From Shewanella saliphila (lineage in GTDB: Bacteria > Pseudomonadota > Gammaproteobacteria > Enterobacterales > Shewanellaceae), in assembly GCF_014648295.1 (NCBI RefSeq), contig NZ_BMQV01000040.1, positions 1 to 48,827 on the forward strand: 48,827 nt of DNA. Direction: 5' to 3'. The position numbers were made by a program, and so were the translations under genes. Under the pieces are notes generated by a model. It ran no database searches. It had not been told where the DNA came from and saw only the letters and a list, made by a program, of their open reading frames with translations. Shown here piece by piece: positions 8,469 through 16,377 of this stretch. The number at the start of each line of letters is the position of its first letter. The stretch's first letter is position 1.

Positions 8469-8822
8469 TTATTCGGCCTTAGGGGAGGTGGTTGGCAAAT
8501 GTTGGTTAACTTGTTGCTCAAGTTCATTCACGCGGCTGTTGAGCTGGTTAATCAGTTGCTGCATGGTGTCGACTTGCTGCTGTAATTGCGCAATTGGGCT
8601 GGCGAGCTCGTCAATTGGGGTTTCAGGTGTTGGGATATCACTTAACTCAGGTAAGTTCTGCCATTCAGATTTTGGCAAAGCTTTAAATTGTTGCAATCCC
8701 TGGATCAGCACTGGCATCGGGAAGCGACTGCCTAAACGACTTTTTATTAACGCTAAGCTCGGTGTATGGCCATTAATGGCAATGGACTTTGCTGCGGCTA
8801 ACACCTGTTCAATTGGACTCAT
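8469..8822 (-). CDS. Small protein with KfrA-like N-terminus and coiled coil
   Basis: A 117-residue protein. The first 40 residues (VLAAAKSIAINGHTPSLALI then KSRLG) resemble the N-terminal DNA-binding segment of KfrA-type proteins (repeat of A-A, G, P-S/T and L-G positions). A Pro-rich linker near 58-75 is followed by a coiled coil at about 76-107 (IAQLQQQVDTMQQLINQLNS and on). It is the upstream gene of a two-gene unit with the DUF2310 protein. Function unknown; a DNA-associated role is only an inference from the N-terminal resemblance. Confidence 0.7.
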   Translation of the reverse strand: MSPIEQVLAAAKSIAINGHTPSLALIKSRLGSRFPMPVLIQGLQQFKALPKSEWQNLPELSDIPTPETPIDELASPIAQLQQQVDTMQQLINQLNSRVNELEQQVNQHLPTTSPKAE

Positions 8823-8979
8823 TGTTAGTTAAATTCCTTAATTTTTGGTAGTCAGAATCACTACTGTTGCAGAACTAAAAGGTAAAACCTAATTAATTCA
8901 ATGTTTTATTTTTTGGCATGATTCTAGCTTTAAGGATCACAACACAATGTGGGTTATATTTTAACAAAAAGGATGCAAC

Positions 8980-9363
8980 ATGAAATCAAAACTTATTGCG
9001 GCAAGTGTCGTGGCGCTAATGTCAGTGGGATTAAGTGGCTGTGTGATTAGCGTAGGCGATCATGAATCAGGTAAAAGCCATGAGTATTGGCAAGAACAAC
9101 AAGATAAAAACCGTGCTTTACTGGCTAACCTTGCACTCGGCATGACCAGCGAACAAGTGGTGACACTAATGGGCACTGCTGATTTCAGTGAAGCGTATTC
9201 AAAAACTAATTCAGCTAATACAGACCAGGCAATAAAAGTCTTATTTTATCGTACTCAGTGGGCAAAAGGCGACGGTAAAACCACTAAAGATGAGTGCACC
9301 CCAGTGGTGTTTAGAGATAATCTCTTAGTGGGCTGGGGTGACACGGCATATCAGCAAATTTAA
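8980..9363 (+). CDS. DUF3192 family lipoprotein
   Basis: The 127-residue protein has a lipoprotein signal peptide with lipobox LSGC (Cys 21), and a mature domain with the GMTSEQVVTLMGTADFSEAY pattern near 55 seen in SmpA/BamE-like small outer-membrane lipoproteins and in DUF3192. The end reads CTPVVFRDNLLVGWGDTAY, typical of DUF3192. It has its own good ribosome site (AAAAGGATGCAACATG) and stands alone. The family function is not known. Confidence 0.82.
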   Translation: MKSKLIAASVVALMSVGLSGCVISVGDHESGKSHEYWQEQQDKNRALLANLALGMTSEQVVTLMGTADFSEAYSKTNSANTDQAIKVLFYRTQWAKGDGKTTKDECTPVVFRDNLLVGWGDTAYQQI

Positions 9364-9382
9364 GCTAATGTAAGTATTGGTT

Positions 9383-9613
9383 CTATTCTCTCATCATGAC
9401 GTCCAATTGGTCGATGACTTCTGACCATTGGGCGTCTTCTACTAATGCTTCTTTTATAAAAGCACGCTGGCTCGAATTCCAACACGGGGCATCAATTAAC
9501 AAAGTGTGTTTAGCTAACTTATTCTGGCTAACAAATTCATTAATGTCTTCTGATTTATGGCCTAGCCCTAATTGTTGAAATAAATGGCTTAAATCATTTT
9601 CTGTGGTATCCAT
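9383..9613 (-). CDS. DUF2789 family small protein
   Basis: A 76-residue cytosolic protein matching DUF2789, a family of unknown function: DLSHLFQQLGLG near 7, FVSQNKLAKHTLLIDAPCWN near 26 and SQRAFIKEALVEDAQWSEVI near 47. ATG 9613 is preferred to GTG 9619, because the GGGAG ribosome site is about 8 bases from the ATG but only 2 from the GTG. It is convergent with the DUF3192 gene. Confidence 0.8.
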   Translation of the reverse strand: MDTTENDLSHLFQQLGLGHKSEDINEFVSQNKLAKHTLLIDAPCWNSSQRAFIKEALVEDAQWSEVIDQLDVMMRE

Positions 9614-9794
9614 TTTCACGACTCCCTAGGTGACTCATTGCAATTATTTCAGTATTAATCTTCCGCACTAAAATTGCAAAGAACTCGCCAAGAAAGCGAA
9701 TTATCAACTATACAAGGTAAACAAAATTTGTTGATTGTTTCAAACTTGTTAACTTGCTAAGTTAACAGGAGTCATAACACAAGGAATAACAATA

Positions 9795-10448
9795 ATGGAC
9801 AATAATACCTTGGAAACCTTACGAGCAGTGTATTTAACTGCTGAAGACTTACGTGTGGCGGCCTCAATCCTCTATAACGCTTACCACGATGATCCTTATT
9901 TTATTGAGGTGTTGGGTAAGCAAGATGTTCAACAATATGAACAAAAACTCCGCGCGGCGATCCGCGAAGAGTTAAATGAACTGTGGCAACAAGAACAGGC
10001 GCTAATTGGCTTATTTGATCAAGAACGTCTTATCGGTGTGGCCTGTGTGATAACACAACAAATCCCCTTAGGCGAGGCACGCTATTGGCACTGGCGTTTA
10101 AAAATGGTGATGGGTACAGGGTGGAAGTCAACCCAGGGATTAATGGAAAAAGAGAACTGTATATTAGAACATCTTCCGTCGGATAAATGTGGCATTTTAC
10201 AGTTTATTGCCCTGGCCCCAAATGAGCAAAAAAAGGGCTACGGTTCGCGATTAGTCGAGGCGGTACTGAGTTGGTGCGACGAACAACCACGATTGGATGG
10301 TATTGGTGTATTTGTCACTCCCCCCTATCATCATGCTGTGTTTGTGCAACAAGGATTTATCAGCCTAGCAGAAGTCAATATTGGTCAGGTTGATGGCGAA
10401 ATTTTATTTTACAACAAACAAGAAGCAGCCAATCAAGGCCAGATTTAA
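9795..10448 (+). CDS. GNAT-family N-acetyltransferase
   Basis: A 217-residue acetyl-CoA-dependent acetyltransferase. The acetyl-CoA loop is visible as LQFIALAPNEQKKGYGSRLV (about 136-155; Q-K-K-G-Y-G), followed by the conserved late strand GVFVTPPYHHAVFVQQGF near 175. The N-terminal region carries DLRVAASILYNAYHDDPYF, as in GNAT proteins related to PuhA/toxin-acetylating types. The substrate is unknown. It has a promoter region of about 180 bases and no operon partner except possibly the next gene 80 bases on. Confidence 0.8.
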   Translation: MDNNTLETLRAVYLTAEDLRVAASILYNAYHDDPYFIEVLGKQDVQQYEQKLRAAIREELNELWQQEQALIGLFDQERLIGVACVITQQIPLGEARYWHWRLKMVMGTGWKSTQGLMEKENCILEHLPSDKCGILQFIALAPNEQKKGYGSRLVEAVLSWCDEQPRLDGIGVFVTPPYHHAVFVQQGFISLAEVNIGQVDGEILFYNKQEAANQGQI

Positions 10449-10529
10449 TCCGATGACCGTCAATACCTAATATTCTCAACGGTGGCTTGTTGTTATCCGT
10501 TGTTAGTTAGATACATTATGGAGTGAGTT

Positions 10530-10853
10530 ATGCAGCCCAAACGTTATACCTCTTTTGCCGAGTTTTATCCGTTTTACCTGTCGCAACATCAAGACCCTGT
10601 ATGCCGTAGATTACACTATGTGGGCAGCACCATTATTTTAGTGATTATTGTTAATACACTTATTAACCAACATTGGTGGCAACTGTTTTTATTGCCGGTT
10701 GTTGGCTATGGTTTTGCCTGGTTAGGGCATTTTATATTTGAAAAAAATCGTCCAGCAACCTTTACCTATCCACTGTACAGTTTGTGGGGAGATTGGGTGA
10801 TGTTTGGACAAATGTTAAAACGGCAGTGGCGCAACGTTATTGGGGCAAAGTAG
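10530..10853 (+). CDS. DUF962/Mpo1-like membrane protein
   Basis: A 107-residue membrane protein. The start has the family motif FAEFYPFYLSQHQDPVCRRL followed by HYVGS (H-x-x-P-x-C-R-x-x-H-x-x-G), then hydrophobic segments near 34-50 and 55-68, and a WLGHFIFEKNRPATF motif near 70. The yeast relative Mpo1 is an iron-dependent dioxygenase acting on 2-hydroxy fatty acids, with these His residues as ligands; whether the bacterial protein does the same is inference. A GGAGTGAG ribosome site lies upstream. Confidence 0.85.
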   Translation: MQPKRYTSFAEFYPFYLSQHQDPVCRRLHYVGSTIILVIIVNTLINQHWWQLFLLPVVGYGFAWLGHFIFEKNRPATFTYPLYSLWGDWVMFGQMLKRQWRNVIGAK

Positions 10854-10870
10854 AGCCTCGCTCACACTCT

Positions 10871-10898
10871 TGTAAGCATTATCCTACATTGATGTAGG
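10871..10898. promoter_or_regulatory. UvrY/GacA-like box upstream of first Csr RNA
   Basis: TGTAAG, six bases, then CCTACA is one base off the GacA/UvrY consensus TGTAAG-N6-CTTACA. It overlaps a second exact palindrome, CCTACATTGATGTAGG (10883-10898). It lies about 170-190 bases before the likely RNA start, the distance seen for UvrY sites upstream of csrB in enterics. Confidence 0.65.
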
Positions 10899-11054
10899 TT
10901 ATCTTATCTTTAGTTGCCAGCATTTAGCATTGATCATGATTAAAATTACATATTAAACAGTATGTTGCGTTTTTTGGTGCGTTTTTTGATATGTGAATCT
11001 TTTATGTCAGTCAGTTTTAGTGACTTTCCATGTAATGCTTTTTAGATAAAATGT

Positions 11055-11503
11055 ACCCATCGAAAGCAAATAACGAACTGGTTTTCTTAGGATGAGAAAT
11101 AAAGGTGAGTTTGCTTGAGAGCTGAAACCAATTGCTAAAGTAGATTGTTAGTACAGAATTTCAAGGATGATGCACAGGACACGCCCACGGAACTAGGCAT
11201 AAGCTCGGTAAATGGATAACCGAATCAAGGAAGGGTGAAGCGCAAGCGACACAAGGAAAAAGGGATAGGACTGCAGGACGCAGCAAGGATGACTCAACGG
11301 ATTGAATGCTCAGTCGACGGATAGGCTGTTCAACGGAATGACACTCATAAGATACTTTGTTTACAAAGAATCAAGGAAATGAGCACAAGGAAACGGATGC
11401 AGGATGCATGTTTACATGGATGATGCAGGGAGCACAATTTCAGCTGGATTGCTGACAAAAAGCGTTACGGGCACAACCTTATTATTAAGGTTGTGCCTTT
11501 TTG
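11055..11503 (+). ncRNA. csrB1: CsrB-type small regulatory RNA, first copy
   Basis: About 450 bases with no long reading frame but about 21 GGA triplets, most as AGGA, AAGGA, CGGA or TGGAT, for example AGGATGA at 11089, AAGGATGATG at 11164 and 11286, ACAAGGAAACGGATGCAGGA at 11386 and CATGGATGATGCAGGGAGCA at 11415. Many fall between short complementary arms, the layout of CsrB/RsmZ RNAs that bind many CsrA dimers. A UvrY-like box lies upstream and a strong terminator downstream. The start is estimated from an AT-rich -10-like element (TTTAGATAAAAT near 11040) and is uncertain by tens of bases. Shewanella oneidensis is known to have two such RNAs (CsrB1, CsrB2); numbering here is only by order. 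Confidence 0.85.
11470..11503 (+). terminator. Intrinsic terminator of first Csr RNA
   Basis: A perfect 12-base stem (GGCACAACCTTA and its complement) with a TTAT loop at 11470-11497 is followed by a T-rich run. It marks the 3' end of the first GGA-rich RNA. Confidence 0.93.
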
Positions 11504-11543
11504 CTTTTATAGCCTAAAATCAACCGCTTTATATTTGTTTACC

Positions 11544-11783
11544 TTAATGACTGGCGGCATGCAGCCGCAAAAAGTCGACTAAAAATTCAATTAATGCTTT
11601 GATTGCAGGGCTAATTAGGCGTTGCGATGGATAAAGTAAATTTATCGGCAACGGTGCGGGAGCAAAATTCGATAAAATGTCGACCAAATGATAATTAGCA
11701 ATATCCTTATCGACATAAAAACTGGGTAATTGAGTAATGCCCTTATCTGGCACATACTGCAGAACGTATGTTGTTTTAGATGA
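11544..11783 (-). pseudogene. LysR-family regulator remnant (C-terminal end)
   Basis: The minus-strand frame from 11783 to the stop at 11544 reads KTTYVLQYVPDKGITQLPSF, then YVDKDIANYHLVDILSN, then LPINLLYPSQRLISPAIKAL and IEFLVDFL. This is the last fifth of a LysR effector domain (G-I-x-x-L-P, V-L, L-Y-P-S-x-R, S-P-x-x-x-x-x-I-x-F-L). An in-frame stop lies at 11784-11786 and no DNA-binding domain exists upstream, so about 230 residues are missing. It sits between the two Csr RNAs and is surely not functional. Confidence 0.8.
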
Positions 11784-12070
11784 TTAAATCTGAATAACTT
11801 TAAGCAAATAACGCCTAATTAGCTTATTTAAGTACTCGTTTGAATTAGGGTAAATTTAACCCTAACGCCTTACTCTTCTTCGCACTCTCTGCCTTTTGTT
11901 ATGGCTATTCAACAGATATTCACGTTTATTTCACACAAACCTTAATCAACATGTGGAGTGATTATTTGTTCAAGCGCAACAACCTAAAGTACAAATATTA
12001 TACTCACACCGTACTGTTTGTTGTTTTTTTGTTAATAAGTAGCGTGATCGCTGCCATTTTTGCCTGCCGC
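11784..12070. other. AT-rich spacer between LysR remnant and second Csr RNA
   Basis: No gene or RNA is recognised in these roughly 290 bases. The sequence is AT-rich with scattered stops in all frames and probably holds decayed sequence upstream of the lost regulator end. Confidence 0.5.
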
Positions 12071-12092
12071 CTTGTGAGATATATCTCACAAG
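12071..12092. promoter_or_regulatory. Perfect 22-bp palindrome, UvrY/GacA-like box of second Csr RNA
   Basis: CTTGTGAGATA followed by its exact complement. The core TGTGAG-N6-CTCACA matches the GacA/UvrY pattern TGTAAG-N6-CTTACA with A to G and its symmetric change. It lies about 130 bases before the likely start of the second RNA. The spacing of the TGTGA halves (8 bases) does not fit CRP, which needs 6. Confidence 0.65.
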
Positions 12093-12199
12093 CAATGTGA
12101 GATTAATCACTTTGTTTTTGAGTAAATAATCTATAAAAATCTTAAGTTATTAATTTTATGTGATTTTATTTTTTATGCGATTATGGTGCTAAATTATTC

Positions 12200-12677
12200 A
12201 CTTGATAGGGCCTGTTTACGTGGAGGTAAATGAACTATTATTTATCTTGTTCCTAGGACGGAACAATCACAAGGAAGTAAATAGGTCATAGATGACCACA
12301 AGCAAATGGATGTGATGGACGAATTACTGTTTCAGGATGAAACGCAAAACACGTTATACGCTTAAAGTGAACAACGGGTTTTAAACATTATTAGGATGAT
12401 AATGTTGCAGGACGCACAATACTCAGCAAATGATTTGCGACAGGATATGTAAAGATTTCATGGATGATACAAGGACACGCTTAGGACAGAGCAGGCTCGG
12501 TCAATGGATAATCGAGTAAGAAGGAAAGTACGCAAGTACACGGATCATCACGGAATGACCAAGGATTGAGCAGGACGCAAGTTAGACGCATGGATGGTGC
12601 AGGGAGCACTGTAATAGCGGGATGGCTTAACAAGAGATAAAAAGGCCGCGACAGTTACTGTCGCGGCCTTTCTTTTT
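12200..12677 (+). ncRNA. csrB2: CsrB-type small regulatory RNA, second copy
   Basis: About 480 bases with some 22 GGA triplets and no reading frame. Examples are CTAGGACGGAAC at 12253, AATGGATGTGATGGACGA at 12305, TTAGGATGATAATG near 12390 and ACGGATCATCACGGAATGAC near 12540. It shares blocks with the first RNA, including CATGGATGNTGCAGGGAGCAC near the 3' end and a CTCGGTNAATGGATAA block in the middle, so the two are paralogues. CsrB-type RNAs bind CsrA and relieve its repression or activation of target mRNAs. The start is estimated and may be off by tens of bases; the 3' end is fixed by the terminator. Confidence 0.85.
12638..12677 (+). terminator. Intrinsic terminator of second Csr RNA
   Basis: A 14-base GC-rich perfect stem (AAAGGCCGCGACAG and complement) with a TTA loop at 12641-12671, followed by TCTTTTT. 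Confidence 0.95.
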
Positions 12678-12795
12678 GCATTTTTGCTGAGTGATGGAAC
12701 TTTGTAGTGATATGTTGTCCAATTGTAAAGTGCCTATGAGCTAACACCTCATTTGAGTAAACAACATCTAAGTCGCCATTGTATAAGGAGATAGC

Positions 12796-13503
12796 ATGAA
12801 AGGGTTTCAAATTGCACTATTGATGGGTATTTCATCCGTTTGCTATCACGCCAATGCACAAGTGAGTGAAGAGCAACAACAATGGGTCGAGCAAGCGTTA
12901 AGCGATATCAATAGTAATACTGACGATACTAAAGTGCGTTGGCAGTACTCACAACACACTGTGATGCCAGACATGACCCGAGTTGAACAATTTAATGCCT
13001 CTTTACCCGACACTGAACGCTGGATCTTAGTGACAGAAAATGGTGAAACGCCTGACAAAAAGCGCTTACAAGAATACCGTGAACATCAGCAAGAACTCCT
13101 GCAAGATAAAGACGAAAACACCCATGAATTGGCGTTTTCTGATCTGATTAATTTATCGACTTTAGCATTAGTGGATGAGGGAGGAGATAGTGTCGCATTT
13201 ACGTTTACACCCAATATCGACAAGTTAGATAATAATGCATTAACTGGGACTATTTTCCTAGATAAGCGCTCGAAGCAGTTACGCAAAATTTTAATCAGCA
13301 ATACCGATGAATTAAACCCTGCTTTTTCAGTCACCCTAACCAAATTTGAATTGGAGTTGGGTTTTGATGTGTTTGAAGGATTGGTGATGCCTGCGCACAC
13401 TTCAACCACCATTAATGGTACCGCTGCGATTTTTAAATCATTAGACAGCATACATAAAGTGACATATAGCGAGTATAAAATATTGGATAAGCCACAAACC
13501 TAA
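12796..13503 (+). CDS. Exported protein of unknown function
   Basis: A 235-residue protein with a clear signal peptide cut near NAQA-like residues (YHANA-QVSEE, about 21-22). The mature part is acidic. The second half (TGTIFLDKRSKQLRKILISN near 151, then FELELGFDVFEGLVMPAHTS near 188 and a closing VTYSEYKIL) looks like the repeated long beta strands of LolA-like periplasmic proteins, but this is only a shape resemblance. A good ribosome site (AAGGAG) precedes the ATG and a terminator follows, so it is monocistronic. I do not recognise the family. Confidence 0.75.
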   Translation: MKGFQIALLMGISSVCYHANAQVSEEQQQWVEQALSDINSNTDDTKVRWQYSQHTVMPDMTRVEQFNASLPDTERWILVTENGETPDKKRLQEYREHQQELLQDKDENTHELAFSDLINLSTLALVDEGGDSVAFTFTPNIDKLDNNALTGTIFLDKRSKQLRKILISNTDELNPAFSVTLTKFELELGFDVFEGLVMPAHTSTTINGTAAIFKSLDSIHKVTYSEYKILDKPQT

Positions 13504-13520
13504 TCCAATAATCAAAGCAA

Positions 13521-13553
13521 AAAACGCTATTTAGTTAAAAATAGCGTTTTTTA
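13521..13553 (+). terminator. Intrinsic terminator after the exported protein gene
   Basis: An AAAACGCTATTT arm and an AAATAGCGTTTT arm around a short loop, with T residues on the 3' side and A residues on the 5' side. Confidence 0.88.
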
Positions 13554-13598
13554 GTATGTTTGCTGACTTGGCGTAATAAACGGTACTTCAATGCTGAG

Positions 13599-13985
13599 CT
13601 AGTGGCACTTACCAGAGTTACAACTTTGGCTTGAACCACACCCACCAAACTTACCGCTTGCCATAGGGGCGTCCATCCATTCTGGTTCAGGGAAAATAGG
13701 CCATTGAATTTTAGTCACTCGATTACCGTGCATCATAATATGACCGCGGAATTGATTGATACCATCGGTACTAAATTCGAACATAAATGTGGCTTTCCAA
13801 CAAATACCGGTAGAGCCGCCAATACTTGGACGTGCGGACTCCATTGCAATAGCCAGCATTTGAACATTTTGTTTTTTGCATGATTGCTCAGCAACCCTAC
13901 GGCTGAGTTCAGCCATTTGCCTCAGTTGCCAAAAAAACGCGCCGACAACAACTAAAGCAACAATTAATAAAAAATCACTCATCAT
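13599..13985 (-). CDS. DUF3301 family membrane-anchored protein
   Basis: A 128-residue protein with one N-terminal membrane helix (MMSDFLLIVALVVVGAFFWQ), a Q/R-rich segment, then a soluble domain with SIGGSTGICWKATFMFEFST near 53 and GHIMMHGNRVTKIQWPIFPE near 80. The tail is Cys/Gly-rich (GGCGSSQSCNSGKC), which might bind metal. It matches DUF3301, function unknown. Its ATGATG start overlaps the stop of the DUF3549 gene, so the two are translationally coupled. Confidence 0.8.
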   Translation of the reverse strand: MMSDFLLIVALVVVGAFFWQLRQMAELSRRVAEQSCKKQNVQMLAIAMESARPSIGGSTGICWKATFMFEFSTDGINQFRGHIMMHGNRVTKIQWPIFPEPEWMDAPMASGKFGGCGSSQSCNSGKCH

Positions 13986-14995
13986 AGGCTGGTGGCCTTA
14001 AATAATCCGCCAATGGCGGTCGCTAATTGAATACTGCGGTCTGGATGACGTAAATCTGACAGTAATCCTTGACGTAAGCTTGGTATCGCCACGATATCAG
14101 CAAATACTTGGTTAAAGAAGTGCTGTGGCTGTTTTGCTAATGCTTCTAAATACACTTTGCGGGTTGCATCATCTTTTAGTGCCAACCAATTACGCGCAGC
14201 AATGGTAATTAAACTATTGTCGTTTAATAATTGCTGTTCATCCAGTTGCATAATCGCAGACATACTCAGTTGCGTATTTGATGCAAGAGCAGCTAAATAC
14301 ATTACTTTTAACTCAGGTTCAGCTTGCGACATTTTTGCAAATAACCGTTCAGCTAAGTCTTCATCAACAGTGATGTGTTCCAAGCACTGGCACAACGCCG
14401 ATTGCACCTCTATTGGCGCCTGGTCGAATGCATTAATAATGTCATTAAGATGATCAAATTGATGTGCGCGAACGCAAATATCCGCCAAACCTTGTAAACC
14501 TAATTGTTGCCAGTTGTCTGTTGGCGCCTGGCCAGACAAATATTGTGCTGCAAATTCATACTGGCTAGATGCCGCTTGTCCAAGTTGCAGCCTGACTAAG
14601 GCATTAAACAGTGCGAGCTTATTTTGATTTGGTTTAAAGCTAAAAGGATGGTTAGCGAGTTGTTCTTGCTGCTCATCGGTTAATGCTTGGGTAGGATCGC
14701 GCCCAAGAGCCTCTAAAATCATTTTAATAAATTGAGTGCGAGGGGCTGGAGATAACAAGCCTTGCTCGTCTAAGGGTAACTTAACAAACCAGATATACGG
14801 TTGCTGTTGTTGCTGCCAAAACACGATGGCAAACTGCGCATGCCCTTGAATAGGATACGGATAGGGTGCCAATAAAGAATCGATTTGGTGAAATGCCAAC
14901 ATATCAATGTGCTGAACACGGCGGCCTAAATCGTAAATTTGGAATTGGGTATTGGCGGTGGTCAGAAATTGGCTTAAGGTGGTTATTTCGGTCAT
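13982..14995 (-). CDS. DUF3549 family protein
   Basis: A 337-residue cytosolic protein, mostly helical, starting MTEITTLSQFLTTANTQFQI and containing DLGRRVQHIDMLAFHQIDSL near 20-40 and QFAIVFWQQQQQPYIWFVKL near 55. The second half has helical pairs like HEAT repeats. It belongs to DUF3549, which is conserved in Vibrio and Shewanella beside DUF3301 and yqcC/truC. The role is unknown. It is divergent from yqcC with about 80 bases between. Confidence 0.85.
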   Translation of the reverse strand: MTEITTLSQFLTTANTQFQIYDLGRRVQHIDMLAFHQIDSLLAPYPYPIQGHAQFAIVFWQQQQQPYIWFVKLPLDEQGLLSPAPRTQFIKMILEALGRDPTQALTDEQQEQLANHPFSFKPNQNKLALFNALVRLQLGQAASSQYEFAAQYLSGQAPTDNWQQLGLQGLADICVRAHQFDHLNDIINAFDQAPIEVQSALCQCLEHITVDEDLAERLFAKMSQAEPELKVMYLAALASNTQLSMSAIMQLDEQQLLNDNSLITIAARNWLALKDDATRKVYLEALAKQPQHFFNQVFADIVAIPSLRQGLLSDLRHPDRSIQLATAIGGLFKATSL

Positions 14996-15082
14996 GGTGT
15001 CTTCACTAAATCAAACGAGTTGGATGGGTATTCAAGAAGCTAAATGATATCATAATCCGACTTAGCCTCGATATTGTCGTTC

Positions 15083-15406
15083 ATGTTTATGCTTTATTTA
15101 ACCTGTAAAAACCATTTAATTATTTTAGAACAAACACTTAAGCAGTGTTCTTTATGGGCTGATAGTGCGCCCAGTGTGCACGCTATGGCGAGCAGCGCCC
15201 CTTTTGCCTGCGACACCATGGCATTTGAGCAGTGGTTGCAGTTTATTTTTATACCCCAAATGAGTGAACTTATTGAGCTCGAGCAGCCGTTACCGACCAA
15301 TATGGCCATTGCGCCTATGGCTGAACATGTTTGGCAAGGTATGACTGATTACGCAGAGCTGATACGTCATTTACACAACTTTGACTCAGTATTAAGCCAA
15401 CAATAA
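15083..15406 (+). CDS. yqcC: YqcC family (DUF446) protein
   Basis: A protein of about 107 residues matching YqcC: a helical start (HLIILEQTLKQCSLW), then the conserved CDTMAFEQWLQFIFIPQMSE near 43 and the LPTNMAIAPMAEHVW segment near 72. Function is unknown; it travels with truC in many gammaproteobacteria, as here. The open frame begins at TTG 15074; ATG 15083 or ATG 15089 are better starts, and the true one is not certain because no clear ribosome site is seen. Confidence 0.85.
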   Translation: MFMLYLTCKNHLIILEQTLKQCSLWADSAPSVHAMASSAPFACDTMAFEQWLQFIFIPQMSELIELEQPLPTNMAIAPMAEHVWQGMTDYAELIRHLHNFDSVLSQQ

Positions 15407-15449
15407 CCCATTAAATTTTAAGCCCCACTAAAGTTAAGTGATACCCATA

Positions 15450-16331
15450 ATGAATGCTAAAGATAACGATACGCTATCAGCCATTGATAACGACGAGTGC
15501 TATGAGCCAGAGTTTGTTGAAGAGGCTGCACCTTTAACGAGCACAGATGTTGCAACAGAGGCTGATGAACAGCCGCCAGTGATTGAAGTGTTATATCAAG
15601 ATGAGCACATCGTGGCGATACACAAACCTGCTGGGCTGTTGGTTCATCGCAGTTATTTGGCGCGTAAAGAACGTTTTTTTGCCATGCAAATGACCCGCGA
15701 TTTGGTCGGGTGTCATGTTTTTCCTGTGCATCGTTTAGACAGACCAACATCTGGGGTTTTGCTGTTTGCTAAATCCAGTGAGGTTGCACGTCAATTGTGT
15801 GAGCAGTTTGCCGATCACAGCATTAAAAAACAATATTTAGCCATTGTGCGCGGTAATATGCACGAATCTGGCACCTTAGATTACGCTTTAAAGCAAGAGT
15901 TTGACGATATTGGCGATAAACACGTTGACCCTAACAAAGCCGCGCAAGAGGCGGTAACCGATTTTCAGCCGTTGTTGAATACCGAAATACCGTTTAGCTC
16001 GGGTCGTTACCCTAGTAGTCGCTATGCGTTAATCCGTTTAAGCCCGCATACCGGTCGTAAACATCAATTGCGCAGGCATATGGCGCATTTACGCCATCCT
16101 ATTGTGGGTGATACGACTCATGGCGATGGTAAGCAAAATAAGTTTTTTAGAGAACACTTTAACATCAACCGGTTATGGTTAATTGCTAAAAGTTTGCAGT
16201 TTGTGCATCCGGTGACACAACAAGCCATGCATATTGAAACGGAATTAGAAGCAGAGTGGCTGACTGTGTTTGACGCATTTGGCTGGAATGATGATCAATT
16301 ATCATCAATGCCGAGTATGTTACTGAGTTAG
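15450..16331 (+). CDS. truC: tRNA pseudouridine(65) synthase TruC
   Basis: TruC makes pseudouridine at position 65 of tRNA. The RluA-type core starts at VLYQDEHIVAIHKPAGLLVH and has the catalytic Asp in HRLDRPTSGVLLF (about 96), then YALIRLSPHTGRKHQLRRHM near 195 and HPIVGDTTHGDGKQN near 218. Before the core is an acidic extension of about 45 residues absent from E. coli TruC. The frame opens at GTG 15438; ATG 15450 is chosen, but neither has a strong ribosome site, and translation might start later. It lies 31-43 bases after yqcC, probably in one operon. Confidence 0.93.
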   Translation: MNAKDNDTLSAIDNDECYEPEFVEEAAPLTSTDVATEADEQPPVIEVLYQDEHIVAIHKPAGLLVHRSYLARKERFFAMQMTRDLVGCHVFPVHRLDRPTSGVLLFAKSSEVARQLCEQFADHSIKKQYLAIVRGNMHESGTLDYALKQEFDDIGDKHVDPNKAAQEAVTDFQPLLNTEIPFSSGRYPSSRYALIRLSPHTGRKHQLRRHMAHLRHPIVGDTTHGDGKQNKFFREHFNINRLWLIAKSLQFVHPVTQQAMHIETELEAEWLTVFDAFGWNDDQLSSMPSMLLS

Positions 16332-16377
16332 TCATGTTTATGGCATCAGTATGACGTTTTACAGTGAAATACTGATG

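Noticed and set aside
11544..11753. Functional 69-residue protein
   Set aside because: It matches only the tail of a LysR effector domain, which cannot fold or bind DNA alone.
12071..12092. CRP binding site
   Set aside because: The TGTGA and TCACA halves are 8 bases apart, while CRP needs 6; the position upstream of a Csr RNA fits a UvrY-type box better.
11055..12677. CRISPR array, because of repeated short motifs
   Set aside because: The GGA motifs are irregularly spaced and vary around the triplet; there is no constant repeat-spacer pattern and no cas gene.
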